DNA from: Bartonella tribocorum
Lineage (GTDB): Bacteria; Pseudomonadota; Alphaproteobacteria; Rhizobiales; Rhizobiaceae
DNA: 33,141 bases
NCBI RefSeq assembly: GCF_002777915.1
Contig: NZ_NJGE01000019.1
Coordinates: 1-33,141, forward strand
Reading direction: 5' to 3'
Positions 1-8,291 of this stretch are shown piece after piece. The translations under genes were made by a program, and so were the position numbers. The notes below the pieces were generated by a model that was not told the origin of the DNA, did no database searches, and worked only from the letters and a program-made list of their open reading frames with translations. Position 1 is the stretch's first letter. Each line of letters begins with the position of its first letter.

Positions 1-1454
1 ATAATTAAGTGATAAAATATAAATATATTATTGTTTTTATTATAATTTTTCTTTAAAATTATATATAATTAATAAATTTTCTAATATAAAAATATTAGAT
101 TGTTGTATTTTTATTACACATAATGTTTTTTATTTTTATATAATATATTAAAATAGTATTTTTTTAATTTACATAAAATACAACAATATTTTATTCAAAT
201 ATTATAACAAAATAGTTTTTCTTTATTATAGATTGAGAAGAAATAGCTAAGCGAGTAAAAATTAGCGTAAGCACAAGCTTAGACCTTTGATTAAAAAAAA
301 CTAAACGAGGTGAGATGAGAGATGATATTAATGAATGCGCCAACTTTAATCTATAAAGAAGCCATTACACATTTCAATGATTTTATGGCCATTCGTTTCT
401 ACAGAATTGTGGAATAACTACAGTTTAAGTTCATTATCTTTCTTCCACGATCATGACTTTTGGATATTAGTACAGCTCGACGCTTTTAAGATAAAATAGA
501 AAAACAGATAATGAATATACACATTCTCTCTCTACCTAAGACAAGATAAAATAATAAAAATGTAAACCATAAAAATCTCAACAACACCGAATAAAATTAT
601 TTTGTCGAAAATATTTGTAATGCCTAGCATTATATTTCTTCAGTTTATAAAAATGAAATCCACCATAGCCGTAAAATTTTTATCGTATATTTTTTAGATG
701 AATATGCAAAATTCGTGGATATCGAATGATATCCATATTTTCATCGTAGAAACGCTATCAATCACAAAGTTTAACTTAAATGCGCATTTTGAAGAGAAAA
801 AAACTTACGCAACTTTGATACGCATAGATTTTTTTTGATCTATAAACAATCGGTAGTTTATATGCCCAATCAAAAATTCATTTTTTATGATCTTATATTG
901 CCTCAAACGCTTTTGTTATGCATCAATACGAGCGATGCAATAATAAATCAAAATAGAACTTACCTATAAATTTTAAATAAAAATTTAGAATGAATCACCT
1001 ATGCTATTAATGCATTGTTAAATGCAAAAGCAATAACAACACTGCGAAATAAGCCCCATTATAAATACTAATATTGCTACAGCATTGATTCTTTCTTCTT
1101 TATATAATTTTTAAAAAATTTGGTAAGAAAATATAAATGATATACAAAAGAGGTTTCAATATTTTCAATCTCTACATCAGAAATCATATTGTTTTATCAC
1201 TGTTAATCAAAAACATATGATCGTTATCAGTTTATTTTACAATATCTAATTAAAGCATTATTTTTGTTTATGGGAAAAGAAGCTGCCTGAATTTATTTTT
1301 CTCTTTATTTCTTGAGCCAAAATTAAAAACATAATTTTATTAATAACATATCTCATCAGCTCTATAGAAAGAGCATTAAATAAAATCATAAATAATTAAT
1401 AAAAATTTAATATACATAAAACAAGTAAAATATTATTTTATAAATGATATAGTA
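1..1454. other. AT-rich region with no supportable gene
   Basis: The first 230 bases are almost pure A/T, and the rest stays strongly AT-rich with stops in all frames. Between roughly 690 and 970 on the plus strand one frame gives short protein-like stretches broken by several stops, and scattered ORFs of 30-46 codons occur (322-417 and 698-838). None has a convincing ribosome binding site or a recognisable family. I read this as eroded, formerly coding or intergenic DNA. No tRNA, rRNA, IS end or CRISPR pattern was seen. Confidence 0.6.
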
Positions 1455-1673
1455 TTAAGTAAATTTAAATTGATAAAATATAATAATAAACAATCCTATA
1501 ACATATAATATCCCCATAAATATAAAATATAGCTTTACAAATGATAATAACTTTTTCTTAGTTTCTGTTTTACTGAAACCTTTAGATTCATAGTACAATA
1601 TAAATAAATATATGATGGTAATAACAATAAGTATTGAATGCAATGCTTTTATAATAAATTTAAAAAAATCCAT
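1455..1673 (-). CDS. Small two-helix membrane protein (hypothetical, copy 1)
   Basis: I do not recognise a named family. The 72-residue product has two hydrophobic segments (about residues 8-28 and 43-68) around a polar, lysine-rich hinge containing LYYESKGFSKTETKKK. The copy at 2044-2271 has a matching hinge (LYYGSKVNSKNNIVKK), so these two look like diverged paralogues. The frame extends upstream to a TTG at 1700. I chose the ATG at 1673 because the product then begins MD like its two neighbours; an ATG two codons earlier is also possible. The Shine-Dalgarno signal is weak. It lies in a very AT-rich region left of a decayed microcin-like gene, which would suit an immunity-type protein, but that is only inference. 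Whether it is expressed is uncertain. Confidence 0.45.
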   Translation of the reverse strand: MDFFKFIIKALHSILIVITIIYLFILYYESKGFSKTETKKKLLSFVKLYFIFMGILYVIGLFIIIFYQFKFT

Positions 1674-1811
1674 CCACATCAATAATATCCACCATAACAA
1701 TTAGAAATTAAAATGCTAAAATAATATCAATAAATACAATTTATTTTTAACGAATAAATTTATCATTTTAATTATTTTAAAGTTAATATTATAATAATAT
1801 ATTTATATATA

Positions 1812-1991
1812 CTACTTTAATAAGTAAAAAATATAAAAATATAATATAAAATAAATAATAATGACAATTAATCCTAATTTAATAGACTGAAACCAAGTAG
1901 GAAAGTTTAATTTATAAAAATATATACTCAAAAGTACAAAAATATTTGTTGCAAACAATGCATTTTTAATAAAAAAAATGATATCATCCAT
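1812..1991 (-). CDS. Small two-helix membrane protein (hypothetical, copy 2)
   Basis: This 59-codon ORF starts MDDIIFFIKN and ends in a strongly hydrophobic helix (about residues 38-58), with another apolar segment near residues 5-25. It lies between two similar small ORFs on the same strand and shares their size, MD start and two-helix plan, but it lacks the lysine-rich hinge of the other two. GGAA lies about 7 bases before the ATG, a weak ribosome binding site. No family is recognised. Its position in a row of three supports a real gene more than the sequence alone does; in DNA this AT-rich, chance hydrophobic ORFs are common. Confidence 0.35.
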   Translation of the reverse strand: MDDIIFFIKNALFATNIFVLLSIYFYKLNFPTWFQSIKLGLIVIIIYFILYFYIFYLLK

Positions 1992-2043
1992 AAATAAATT
2001 CCATTTAAAACATCAAAACGCATTGCTAATTATAAATAATATA

Positions 2044-2271
2044 CTACAGAAACATAAAAGTATTACTTTTTATATAAAAATTAACAAAACAAAATAATAA
2101 AAAGAATACTATAAAAAATGAAATAACGGTTATTGATGATTTTTTTACAATATTATTTTTACTATTCACTTTAGATCCATAATATAATTTAAATAAAGAT
2201 ATAAATATATTTATATAACATAACGATAAAAACAACTCAGTAATAATATTAATATTATTTAAAATATCCAT
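2044..2271 (-). CDS. Small two-helix membrane protein (hypothetical, copy 3)
   Basis: The 75-residue product begins MDILNNINII. It has hydrophobic segments at about residues 10-28 and 46-68, joined by a basic hinge with LYYGSKVNSKNNIVKK. That hinge resembles the one in the ORF at 1455-1673 (L-YY-SK--SK, then KK), which is evidence of common descent and of past coding function. The start has no clear Shine-Dalgarno sequence. It is the first of the three small ORFs downstream, on the same strand, of the microcin-like pseudogene at 2482-2727, with a strong hairpin in between. A role as an immunity protein or membrane-active peptide is possible but unproven. Confidence 0.45.
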   Translation of the reverse strand: MDILNNINIITELFLSLCYINIFISLFKLYYGSKVNSKNNIVKKSSITVISFFIVFFLLFCFVNFYIKSNTFMFL

Positions 2272-2343
2272 AACACTTAAAATTTCTGAATTAAAATATA
2301 GAGAATTATAAATAACATATCATTGAAAACCATCCTAGAAATA

Positions 2344-2378
2344 TTTGTAGACATGTTTTTTATTAACATATCTACAAA
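2344..2378. repeat. 14-bp inverted repeat (hairpin, possible terminator or operator)
   Basis: Two 14-base arms (2344-2357 and 2365-2378) are complementary except for one C/A mismatch and enclose a 7-base AT loop. It lies between the end of the microcin-like pseudogene and the first small membrane ORF, both read leftwards. It could be a terminator for the former or a dimeric-regulator site for the latter. There is no long T tract on the minus strand after it. Confidence 0.45.
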
Positions 2379-2481
2379 ATTATTATGATTCCAGAGATAT
2401 ATTTCAGATATGCTATAAATTATCGTACATAATTACAAAAATGATGCACAGATCTAACGACTCCCCCTATTAAAGCGCCAT

Positions 2482-2727
2482 TTATTTTACACCCGCCATA
2501 CCTAGTGCCATACCCGCTGTAGCCCCTAAGATTACCGCGCAGCTGCACCCTCTGTTGCAACTGTTGCACCCGCTCCTACTAACCCTCCAAGTATAGCACC
2601 CCCAGTTGCCCTAACAGGCGCCACTATCGCTGCTCCTATTTGTCCTATCGTTTTTATTTTATCCCAATAACCTGCAGAACTACATGAAACACCTGAATCA
2701 TATGACGAGCTTAAACTCCCCTTTTAC
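2482..2727 (-). pseudogene. Decayed microcin/class II bacteriocin-like precursor
   Basis: Read leftwards, a frame from about 2715 to 2532 encodes a Gly/Ala-rich sequence with repeated small-residue spacing (GAAIVAPVRATGGAILGGL, then VGAGATVATEGAAA). It stops at 2532-2534. Shifting frame by one resumes the same composition (LGATAGMALGMAGVK) to a stop at 2482-2484. At the 5' end a good Shine-Dalgarno (GAGGAG, about 2730-2735) precedes bases that are near misses for ATG AGG GAG TTA, i.e. MREL. These are followed by SSSYDSGVSCSS, which resembles a double-glycine leader (ending VSGG) with both glycines mutated. Known colicin V-type microcins have MR-x-L...VSGG leaders and Gly/Ala-rich cores. No valid start codon and a frameshift make this a pseudogene. 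The class assignment is inference. Confidence 0.5.
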
Positions 2728-2759
2728 TTCTCCTCTTAATTAAAAATAATGTATCACAT

Positions 2760-3114
2760 TAATAAAATTAAAGTGATTATCACGTATTTTAGAGCAATAT
2801 CAAATATAATTTTAACTTAAATTAAAATAAAAACACTATATAAACAATAAATACATTATGTTTGTATTATATTTATACAAAATGTATTTTTTAATTGAAT
2901 AATAATACTGTTAAAATACAGCACATTAATCTCTCTTTCTCTTACAAAAAATCATAAAGTCAAATGAGTCATTCACAAGAAAAACGAGTATCCTTCTCTT
3001 TATTTATAAAAAACACTAGAAATATATTTATAACGTTATTGAACTTATTTCTATCATTTTACAGCGATTTAACTTAGTAAATCCTTTTATTTTCAAGCAA
3101 TGAATAACTGAATT
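2760..3114. other. AT-rich gap upstream of microcin-like pseudogene
   Basis: Very AT-rich sequence with no ORF of useful length on either strand. It may have held the promoter of the decayed microcin-like gene, but I cannot point to a reliable -35/-10 pair. Confidence 0.5.
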
Positions 3115-3620
3115 TTATCTGCTCAGCAGGCTGAAAATCTCTCTGTGATCATATTTGTCTTGATGATCACTATCATGATGTTTAGCAGAGCCCTTTGCTT
3201 TCGATCTGACGACTTAGAAGTCAATTTTCTTATTGTTTAAGCAAGAATTCACCCACATAATAATATATTAATGCACGAACAAAATCTGCCCGAGTAACCA
3301 CATTCTACCCATGAAAAAATTACTCCTCTTTAACAATTTTTAGTACTATAACCGCAACAAAAACAAATCCAGCTCATATTATGAAGTAATCTTGACACCA
3401 TCTTATCATTGGGTTTTGTCATCAAGCTGCCATCTAAACTCAAACCCAAATTGATCTAAAACCAAGCAATTCAACTCTCTGATTTCTTTTATAATTTCTT
3501 TGCTCATAGCTATGGAAACACAGTTGATCTTACGCATCAATATATCTAACAAAAAGCCTCATGTGCAAATTTCATATGCCTTATATCGCCGGCATAAATA
3601 ACGATAAGTTATGGCACAAT
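3115..3620 (-). pseudogene. Fragmented gene remnant of unknown identity
   Basis: On the minus strand, several stretches read like real protein but lie in different frames separated by stops. In order from 3620 leftwards they are: a piece with SKEIIKEIRELNCLVLDQFG and then FRWQLDDKT; a hydrophobic piece GFVFVAVIVLKIVKEE; a piece VVTRADFVRALIYYYVGEF; and a His/Asp-rich tail KHHDSDHQDKYDH ending at 3115-3117. Base composition is less AT-extreme than the flanks. At least three frame breaks and several stops rule out a working gene. The pieces may come from one or two genes. I do not recognise the family. Confidence 0.3.
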
Positions 3621-3669
3621 AGAATTATTCACTCAATTTTTTATTTTTATAATCAGGCTAACATTCATC

Positions 3670-4440
3670 TCATCCCCCTAATCCATTAAATTGACGAATT
3701 GTTTTCTTATAGCTTATGAAAGTCATGGCAATAAAAAGAAAAGCACTCAACAGAAAATATCCAATATTCCATTCGCCTTTACCAAGCAACAGGGACACAG
3801 GTAAAGAAGCAGAAAAAGCCATGGGAAGCATAAACAAAAGCCATTTTACGATGTTTGAAGGATAAATTCCTATTGGTATAAATGAAAGCTCATAAATCAT
3901 TTCATGAAAATATTCGACAGGCATCTTACGACTGGTAACAAATGTTACAAAATTAAACATCATGAAAAAACAAATATTGACGATAAAAACACAAAATATT
4001 GCAACAATAAAAGAAATCCATCTAAGCTTAAGATCAGACATATCCGGTAATGATACAAATAAATAGGCACTAATATAAAGAATAAATAGCTTTATCAGAT
4101 TAAGTGGTTTACACCAACCAAACAACATCAACACCCAAATTGAAACAGGCTTTATCAAGTAGGGTTCAATTTTACCATCCGCTACTTTTTCAAAAAACGT
4201 TTCAATAGAATGAGTGAAAATATTCAAAAATATCCCAAGTAAAACAAACACAACAAAAATAAGATGAATCTCATCTCTGCTATAGTTACCAATTCTTCCT
4301 GAAAAAGAAGATATTCTATCAATAAATATGAATTGAATAAAATAATAACACAGAGAAAGAATAAACTCCCCAATCAAATTCTTACCGTAAACAATTTGTC
4401 TGCCGATATTCAGGCTGATAAAATGAAGGATAATTTTCAT
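3670..4440 (-). CDS. ABC-2 type exporter permease (COG3694-like)
   Basis: A predicted inner-membrane permease of about 256 residues with six hydrophobic segments. It pairs with the permease encoded just upstream (4442-5227) and the ATPase at 5241-6260, an arrangement typical of the COG4586/4587/3694 exporters. Family features include a conserved stretch near the N-terminal third (FFEKVADGKIEPYLIKPVS), which in this family marks the cytoplasmic coupling region, and the C-terminal KKTIRQFNGLGG ending. The frame extends to 4458, overlapping the neighbour by 17 bases. I prefer the ATG at 4440, one base after the neighbour's stop, with a GG-rich ribosome site in the neighbour's last codons; this implies translational coupling. 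The substrate is unknown. Confidence 0.8.
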   Translation of the reverse strand: MKIILHFISLNIGRQIVYGKNLIGEFILSLCYYFIQFIFIDRISSFSGRIGNYSRDEIHLIFVVFVLLGIFLNIFTHSIETFFEKVADGKIEPYLIKPVSIWVLMLFGWCKPLNLIKLFILYISAYLFVSLPDMSDLKLRWISFIVAIFCVFIVNICFFMMFNFVTFVTSRKMPVEYFHEMIYELSFIPIGIYPSNIVKWLLFMLPMAFSASLPVSLLLGKGEWNIGYFLLSAFLFIAMTFISYKKTIRQFNGLGG

Positions 4441-4441
4441 C

Positions 4442-5227
4442 TTAGCCACCTGCTCCATTATAGGCTTTCATTCCTTTATTCCAAGCAATATGAATTAAGA
4501 ATAAAAGACACAAAATATAAGCAAAACTTCCGAAAATAAACTGCTGAAACAACGCTAAATTTTGTGTCGAGAAAAATTCGGCAGGAGCTGATATCATAAA
4601 ACGATAAGGATTAAATTGCATGAGCGGAATAAGCCATACCGGCCAAAAAGATGGTGGTAAAAGAACACCCCCAAGAAGCGCCGAACTGAGAATACTGAAT
4701 GAAAGTAATATATTGTACTCAATCACCCAAAAACTTAATAAGGCAATTCCGAAAGAAAGTAAAAAACAAAGCAATTGTGATAAAATAACAACCAGAAAAA
4801 AGGACAGAAAAGTGATGACCAATCCCCAAATATTTTCATAGGATAAAACAAGTTTTACAACAAAAAGAGCTAACAACGGGATACTATATAATACACTCTC
4901 ACCCAAAAAAGTAAAAAGCATTTGTGTCGTATATTTGAATGGCTTTGTGAGATATACTTCTAATTGACCTTCCTTAACGTGATGAGAAAAAAACTTAATC
5001 ACATTATAACCGTTATTTAAGCGTCCTAAGACTAAAGCAAATGCGTAATAATACATCATATCATGAAAGCTAAAGCCATTTATGCTGTTGCCCATATCAG
5101 AAAACAGTGCATTCCATAATAGAAGTTGAATAATAAATGGCAAAAGTGTTCCAATGACTATATCCGTAAAGAACATGGCTCTATCACTTAGAACGGTGAG
5201 TAATCCATTCCTTGCATAGAAAAACAT
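4442..5227 (-). CDS. ABC-2 type exporter permease (COG4587-like)
   Basis: A predicted integral membrane permease of about 261 residues with six hydrophobic helices. It forms the second half of the transmembrane channel with the product of 3670-4440. The motif HHVKEGQLEVYLTKPF parallels the coupling segment of its partner, as expected for these sister permeases, and both end in -NGxGG. The frame can be extended to a TTG at 5281, which would overlap the ATPase gene by 41 bases. The ATG at 5227 avoids this and matches the usual family length, though it has only a weak Shine-Dalgarno. Tight spacing on both sides supports one transcript read from 6260 leftwards. Confidence 0.8.
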   Translation of the reverse strand: MFFYARNGLLTVLSDRAMFFTDIVIGTLLPFIIQLLLWNALFSDMGNSINGFSFHDMMYYYAFALVLGRLNNGYNVIKFFSHHVKEGQLEVYLTKPFKYTTQMLFTFLGESVLYSIPLLALFVVKLVLSYENIWGLVITFLSFFLVVILSQLLCFLLSFGIALLSFWVIEYNILLSFSILSSALLGGVLLPPSFWPVWLIPLMQFNPYRFMISAPAEFFSTQNLALFQQFIFGSFAYILCLLFLIHIAWNKGMKAYNGAGG

Positions 5228-5240
5228 GCCAAAACAATGA

Positions 5241-6260
5241 TTAAGTAAATTCTTTAAATTTAACACGAAGCATCTCTTCAAGTGAGGGAGTAGACACAGA
5301 GAACGTACCGTTGAATTGAGTTGTCATTTCCCGTATGAAATGTGAATAATCTCCACGGGACAACGAAATTTCCATTGAACATTCTTCATTGTTCAATTTT
5401 TTATCTTTTAAAGGCGCAGACAATTTTAACGAAAGCTCATCCATTCTCTTTACAACAGCAGAAAGCGCTTGCAAATGTTCACAAAAAAATGTCACGCGCA
5501 CCAAAGAAGGAAGCATATTTTTAAAGGCATTAAGATCACCGTAAAATTGTTTCGTTCCTTTATGCAATAGAAGAATATCATCAACGTAGCCATCAATATC
5601 CCCCATATCATGACTTGTGATGATGTATCCCATACCTCGCTCTTTTTTGAGTTTTGTAAGCAGTTCCCTGATTTCATGCTTAGAAGTAATATCAAGACCA
5701 ATGCTAGGCTCATCTAAAAACAACAATTTAGGTCTGAACGATAAATTAAAAGCCAATTCACTTTTGACTCTCTCACCCAAACTCAGCATCCGCACTGGCT
5801 TATCCATGATAGGCTCAATCCTTAGCAACCCCGTAATTTCTTTAAGATCACGGATAAAAGAGGTTCGTTCAAGACCATATAATGATTGAACCATATCCAA
5901 ACTGTGGCGTAGTGGTAAATCCCACCATAAACAACTCTTATGACCAAAGACCACACCCAACTGTCTAAACAGATCTTTCTTAGTTTTATAGGGATTAAAT
6001 CCTAAGACTTTAACACTTCCCATATCAACGGTTTGTATACCAGAAAGTATTTTAATCAATGTCGATTTACCTGCCCCATTCGCCCCAAGGATAGCAAGAG
6101 ATTTTCCTGAAAACAGAGTAAAACTGATATCTTTCAGCACATGATAATGCGTATACACTGGCTTTAAAAAAGAACGCACTCTGTTTTTGAAAGAAGTCCC
6201 TCTGTCTATGTTGCGATATATTTTTGATACATTGTTAAGATCAATCAATAATGATCCCAT
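5241..6260 (-). CDS. ABC exporter ATP-binding protein (COG4586-like)
   Basis: A 339-residue cytoplasmic ATPase thought to power the two permeases downstream. It shows Walker A GANGAGKST (59-67), a signature motif LSLGE (159-163), Walker B LLFLDEP (179-185), a D-loop (SIGLD) and switch His217 in ITSHD. The tract GVVFGHKSCLWWDLP (102-116) is characteristic of the COG4586 group; here a His stands where a Q-loop Gln is usual. The last 100 residues form the C-terminal extension found in this family. GGAG about 6 bases before the ATG supports the start. It is first in the operon. Function (drug, lipid or peptide export) cannot be told from sequence. Confidence 0.85.
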   Translation of the reverse strand: MGSLLIDLNNVSKIYRNIDRGTSFKNRVRSFLKPVYTHYHVLKDISFTLFSGKSLAILGANGAGKSTLIKILSGIQTVDMGSVKVLGFNPYKTKKDLFRQLGVVFGHKSCLWWDLPLRHSLDMVQSLYGLERTSFIRDLKEITGLLRIEPIMDKPVRMLSLGERVKSELAFNLSFRPKLLFLDEPSIGLDITSKHEIRELLTKLKKERGMGYIITSHDMGDIDGYVDDILLLHKGTKQFYGDLNAFKNMLPSLVRVTFFCEHLQALSAVVKRMDELSLKLSAPLKDKKLNNEECSMEISLSRGDYSHFIREMTTQFNGTFSVSTPSLEEMLRVKFKEFT

Positions 6261-6770
6261 CAGTCGCTCCTCATTTCAACTTAGCCCCTCTTGGAACGTT
6301 CCCACAATCTCTAAATACCTGTTTTCGTTCACTGGTAAAAAACAAACATGCTTCCCCCTCTCCTTAAAGCAATAAAATGCACCTGACACTTTAATTTTCA
6401 ATTTTTAGTATGACATATTTCTTCAATGTGATGAGTTTACTTCAATGAAGTATTAAACTACTAAAAACTTGTTTCTTCTGTTGTGAAAGATAATCTTTCG
6501 AATAAATTCAGATAAACTAAGTACAGAAACATAATTTGAAATTGAAAGGAGCGCTTTGCAAATAAACTCCCATTGTTTAAACAAAAATAAAAACAATAAG
6601 TTTATAATAAGTATATCAAACCACAATGATAACAGAACAAACTTCCTTGGAAATAAGAATTTGTTGAGAAGCTACGCTCTCTGAAAATTCCTATAAAATG
6701 CCTCACTTATCTCCCATGAAAAATTAAAAATTGCCTTTACACTTTCAGTAAATGCTCTTCAAATCTCATC
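6261..6770. other. Intergenic gap upstream of ABC exporter operon
   Basis: About 500 bases with no supportable gene. The part near 6261-6420 should hold the promoter of the exporter operon read leftwards, but no confident promoter was identified. The rest is AT-rich and stop-filled. Confidence 0.5.
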
Positions 6771-6950
6771 TCATTCATCTTCCTCAATAGACGCACCTCC
6801 CCAATATAGAATCCCGCAGATAACTCAAAGGAATATCTTCATAAGCTTAGAATATTGAAAACGCACCATATCCAAAAATAACAATGCAATCAACATGAAT
6901 AAAAAAACTGTAGAAAGAAAACTTATGATATGTGAAAATTCATCACTCAA
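6771..6950 (-). pseudogene. Small membrane-protein ORF interrupted by TGA
   Basis: A good ribosome binding site (AAGAGGGG, 6958-6965) lies 7 bases before a TTG at 6948-6950. The frame reads MSDEFSHIIS, then a strong hydrophobic helix (about residues 11-28), then RFQYSKLMKIFL. It meets TGA at 6825-6827 and continues in the same frame with VICGILYWGGASIEEDE to a second TGA at 6771-6773. The single in-frame stop, with hydrophobic sequence on both sides, suggests a recently inactivated small two-helix protein or the surviving tail of a larger gene. A functional 41-residue peptide ending at the first stop is also possible. No family recognised. Confidence 0.35.
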
Positions 6951-7068
6951 AAACACACCCCTCTTATAGGGATTAACGATCAAAAGCTTTCTTCAAAGGA
7001 TGCCCTATTCATCTCATCAAATGTATAGACAAAATTTTTACCAATCAAAAAGAACAAATGAAGTTCCT

Positions 7069-8052
7069 TTACTCTGTTTCAGCATCACACTCATTAAAAG
7101 ACAAAAGATTAAAACTTTGGACCATATGGGGTGGTAAAGGTGCAACAATATCTAATATTCCTCCTGAAGGGTGAGGAATACGAATACGACGTGCATGAAG
7201 GTGAAGGCGGTTTTGAATTCCTCCTGGTAATGTCCAATTGCTATCAGAAAAAAAATACTTTGCATCGCCGATGATAGGATGATCCATATGGGCAGCATGC
7301 ACACGAAGCTGATGTGTTCTCCCCGTATAAGGTTCCATTTCAAGCCACGAAAGAGCCCGCCCTCGCGTATCTAAAACGCGATAGTAAGAAACCGCATGAT
7401 GCGAATCTGGCTCTCCATGGTCACAAACACGCATTTTGTCACCTTGTGCAGTCATCTCCTTAACCATCCACGTTGAGATTTTATCCTGCTTTTTTTTAGG
7501 TACGCCCCGAACCAAAGCCCAATAAGTCTTTTTTGTTTCCCGCTCTCTAAAAGCAGCTGTTAAAGCCTGAGCAGCTCCCCTTGACCGTGCAACAATAAGC
7601 ACACCCGATGTCTCACGATCAAGACGATGAACCAAACGCGGCTTTTCACCTTTTTTATTGCGCCATATCTCAAGCATACTGTCTATATGACGTGTTAAAC
7701 CAGAGCCTCCTTGCACAGCGAGACCTGCTGGTTTGTTAAAAACAAAGACCTTTGGATCTTCATAAAGCAGCATTTTTTTCAAAATGGCCCCATCATCCTG
7801 CCCACGAAGTGTTTTATCCGTTATTGGAAGACGTATCGTATCATCAAGAGGAAGAGGTGGAACACGAACAGACTGCCCCATACAAAGACGCATATCGGCT
7901 TTAACACGCCCACCATCAACCCGTATCTGACCAGAACGCAACAATTTTTGCAAAGCTCCAAACCCAAGTCCTGGATAATGCACTTTAAACCAACGGTCTA
8001 AACGCATTCCATTCTCGTCTGCCTCAACCTTTTTTATTTCTACGCCTGCCAT
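7069..8052 (-). CDS. rluC: RluC/RluD-family 23S rRNA pseudouridine synthase
   Basis: Isomerises specific uridines in 23S rRNA to pseudouridine. The 327-residue protein has an N-terminal S4 RNA-binding domain (about 14-65). The catalytic domain has FNKPAGLAVQ (about 105-114), the HRLDRETSG motif with the catalytic Asp145, and PYTGRTHQLRVH (241-252). AAGGGA about 5 bases before the ATG supports the start. Length is typical of rhizobial RluC. It is divergent from ndvA, with 239 bases between their starts. In many rhizobia this gene sits near rarA and crcB; here rarA is about 7.5 kb away, with ndvA, alaS and recA between. RluC rather than RluD is the likelier assignment, but the target uridines cannot be read from sequence. 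Confidence 0.88.
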   Translation of the reverse strand: MAGVEIKKVEADENGMRLDRWFKVHYPGLGFGALQKLLRSGQIRVDGGRVKADMRLCMGQSVRVPPLPLDDTIRLPITDKTLRGQDDGAILKKMLLYEDPKVFVFNKPAGLAVQGGSGLTRHIDSMLEIWRNKKGEKPRLVHRLDRETSGVLIVARSRGAAQALTAAFRERETKKTYWALVRGVPKKKQDKISTWMVKEMTAQGDKMRVCDHGEPDSHHAVSYYRVLDTRGRALSWLEMEPYTGRTHQLRVHAAHMDHPIIGDAKYFFSDSNWTLPGGIQNRLHLHARRIRIPHPSGGILDIVAPLPPHMVQSFNLLSFNECDAETE

Positions 8053-8291
8053 GAAAGTTCCCTTACCTGATAATTTTCCCTACCCAATATCTTTTTTCCT
8101 GATAATTTTATTGATCTATTTTTTCACCCTTATAAACATAAAAATTCACATTCTCGTTGGCTTTATCACACCATATTACAATGAGTATCCAAAATTGCCT
8201 TTTCTTAACGTTCAAATTTTATTAGCTAGAAATTCAAATGTTATAAAAATCAACAACCTTTACGCTTAACAGCGAATGGAGGTCATGAACA

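Noticed and set aside
322..417. Plus-strand ORF of 31 codons in the left AT-rich region
   Set aside because: Too short, with no family resemblance and no neighbouring context.
698..838. Plus-strand ORF of 46 codons
   Set aside because: No ribosome site; lies within stop-rich debris where another frame looks equally protein-like.
6825..6827. In-frame TGA considered as selenocysteine recoding
   Set aside because: No selenoprotein family fits and no SECIS-like hairpin was noticed after the codon; a nonsense mutation is simpler.
8051..8269. Plus-strand ORF of 72 codons between rluC and ndvA
   Set aside because: It starts on top of the rluC start codon, has no ribosome site of its own and occupies the divergent promoter region. 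The composition looks like chance in AT-rich DNA.
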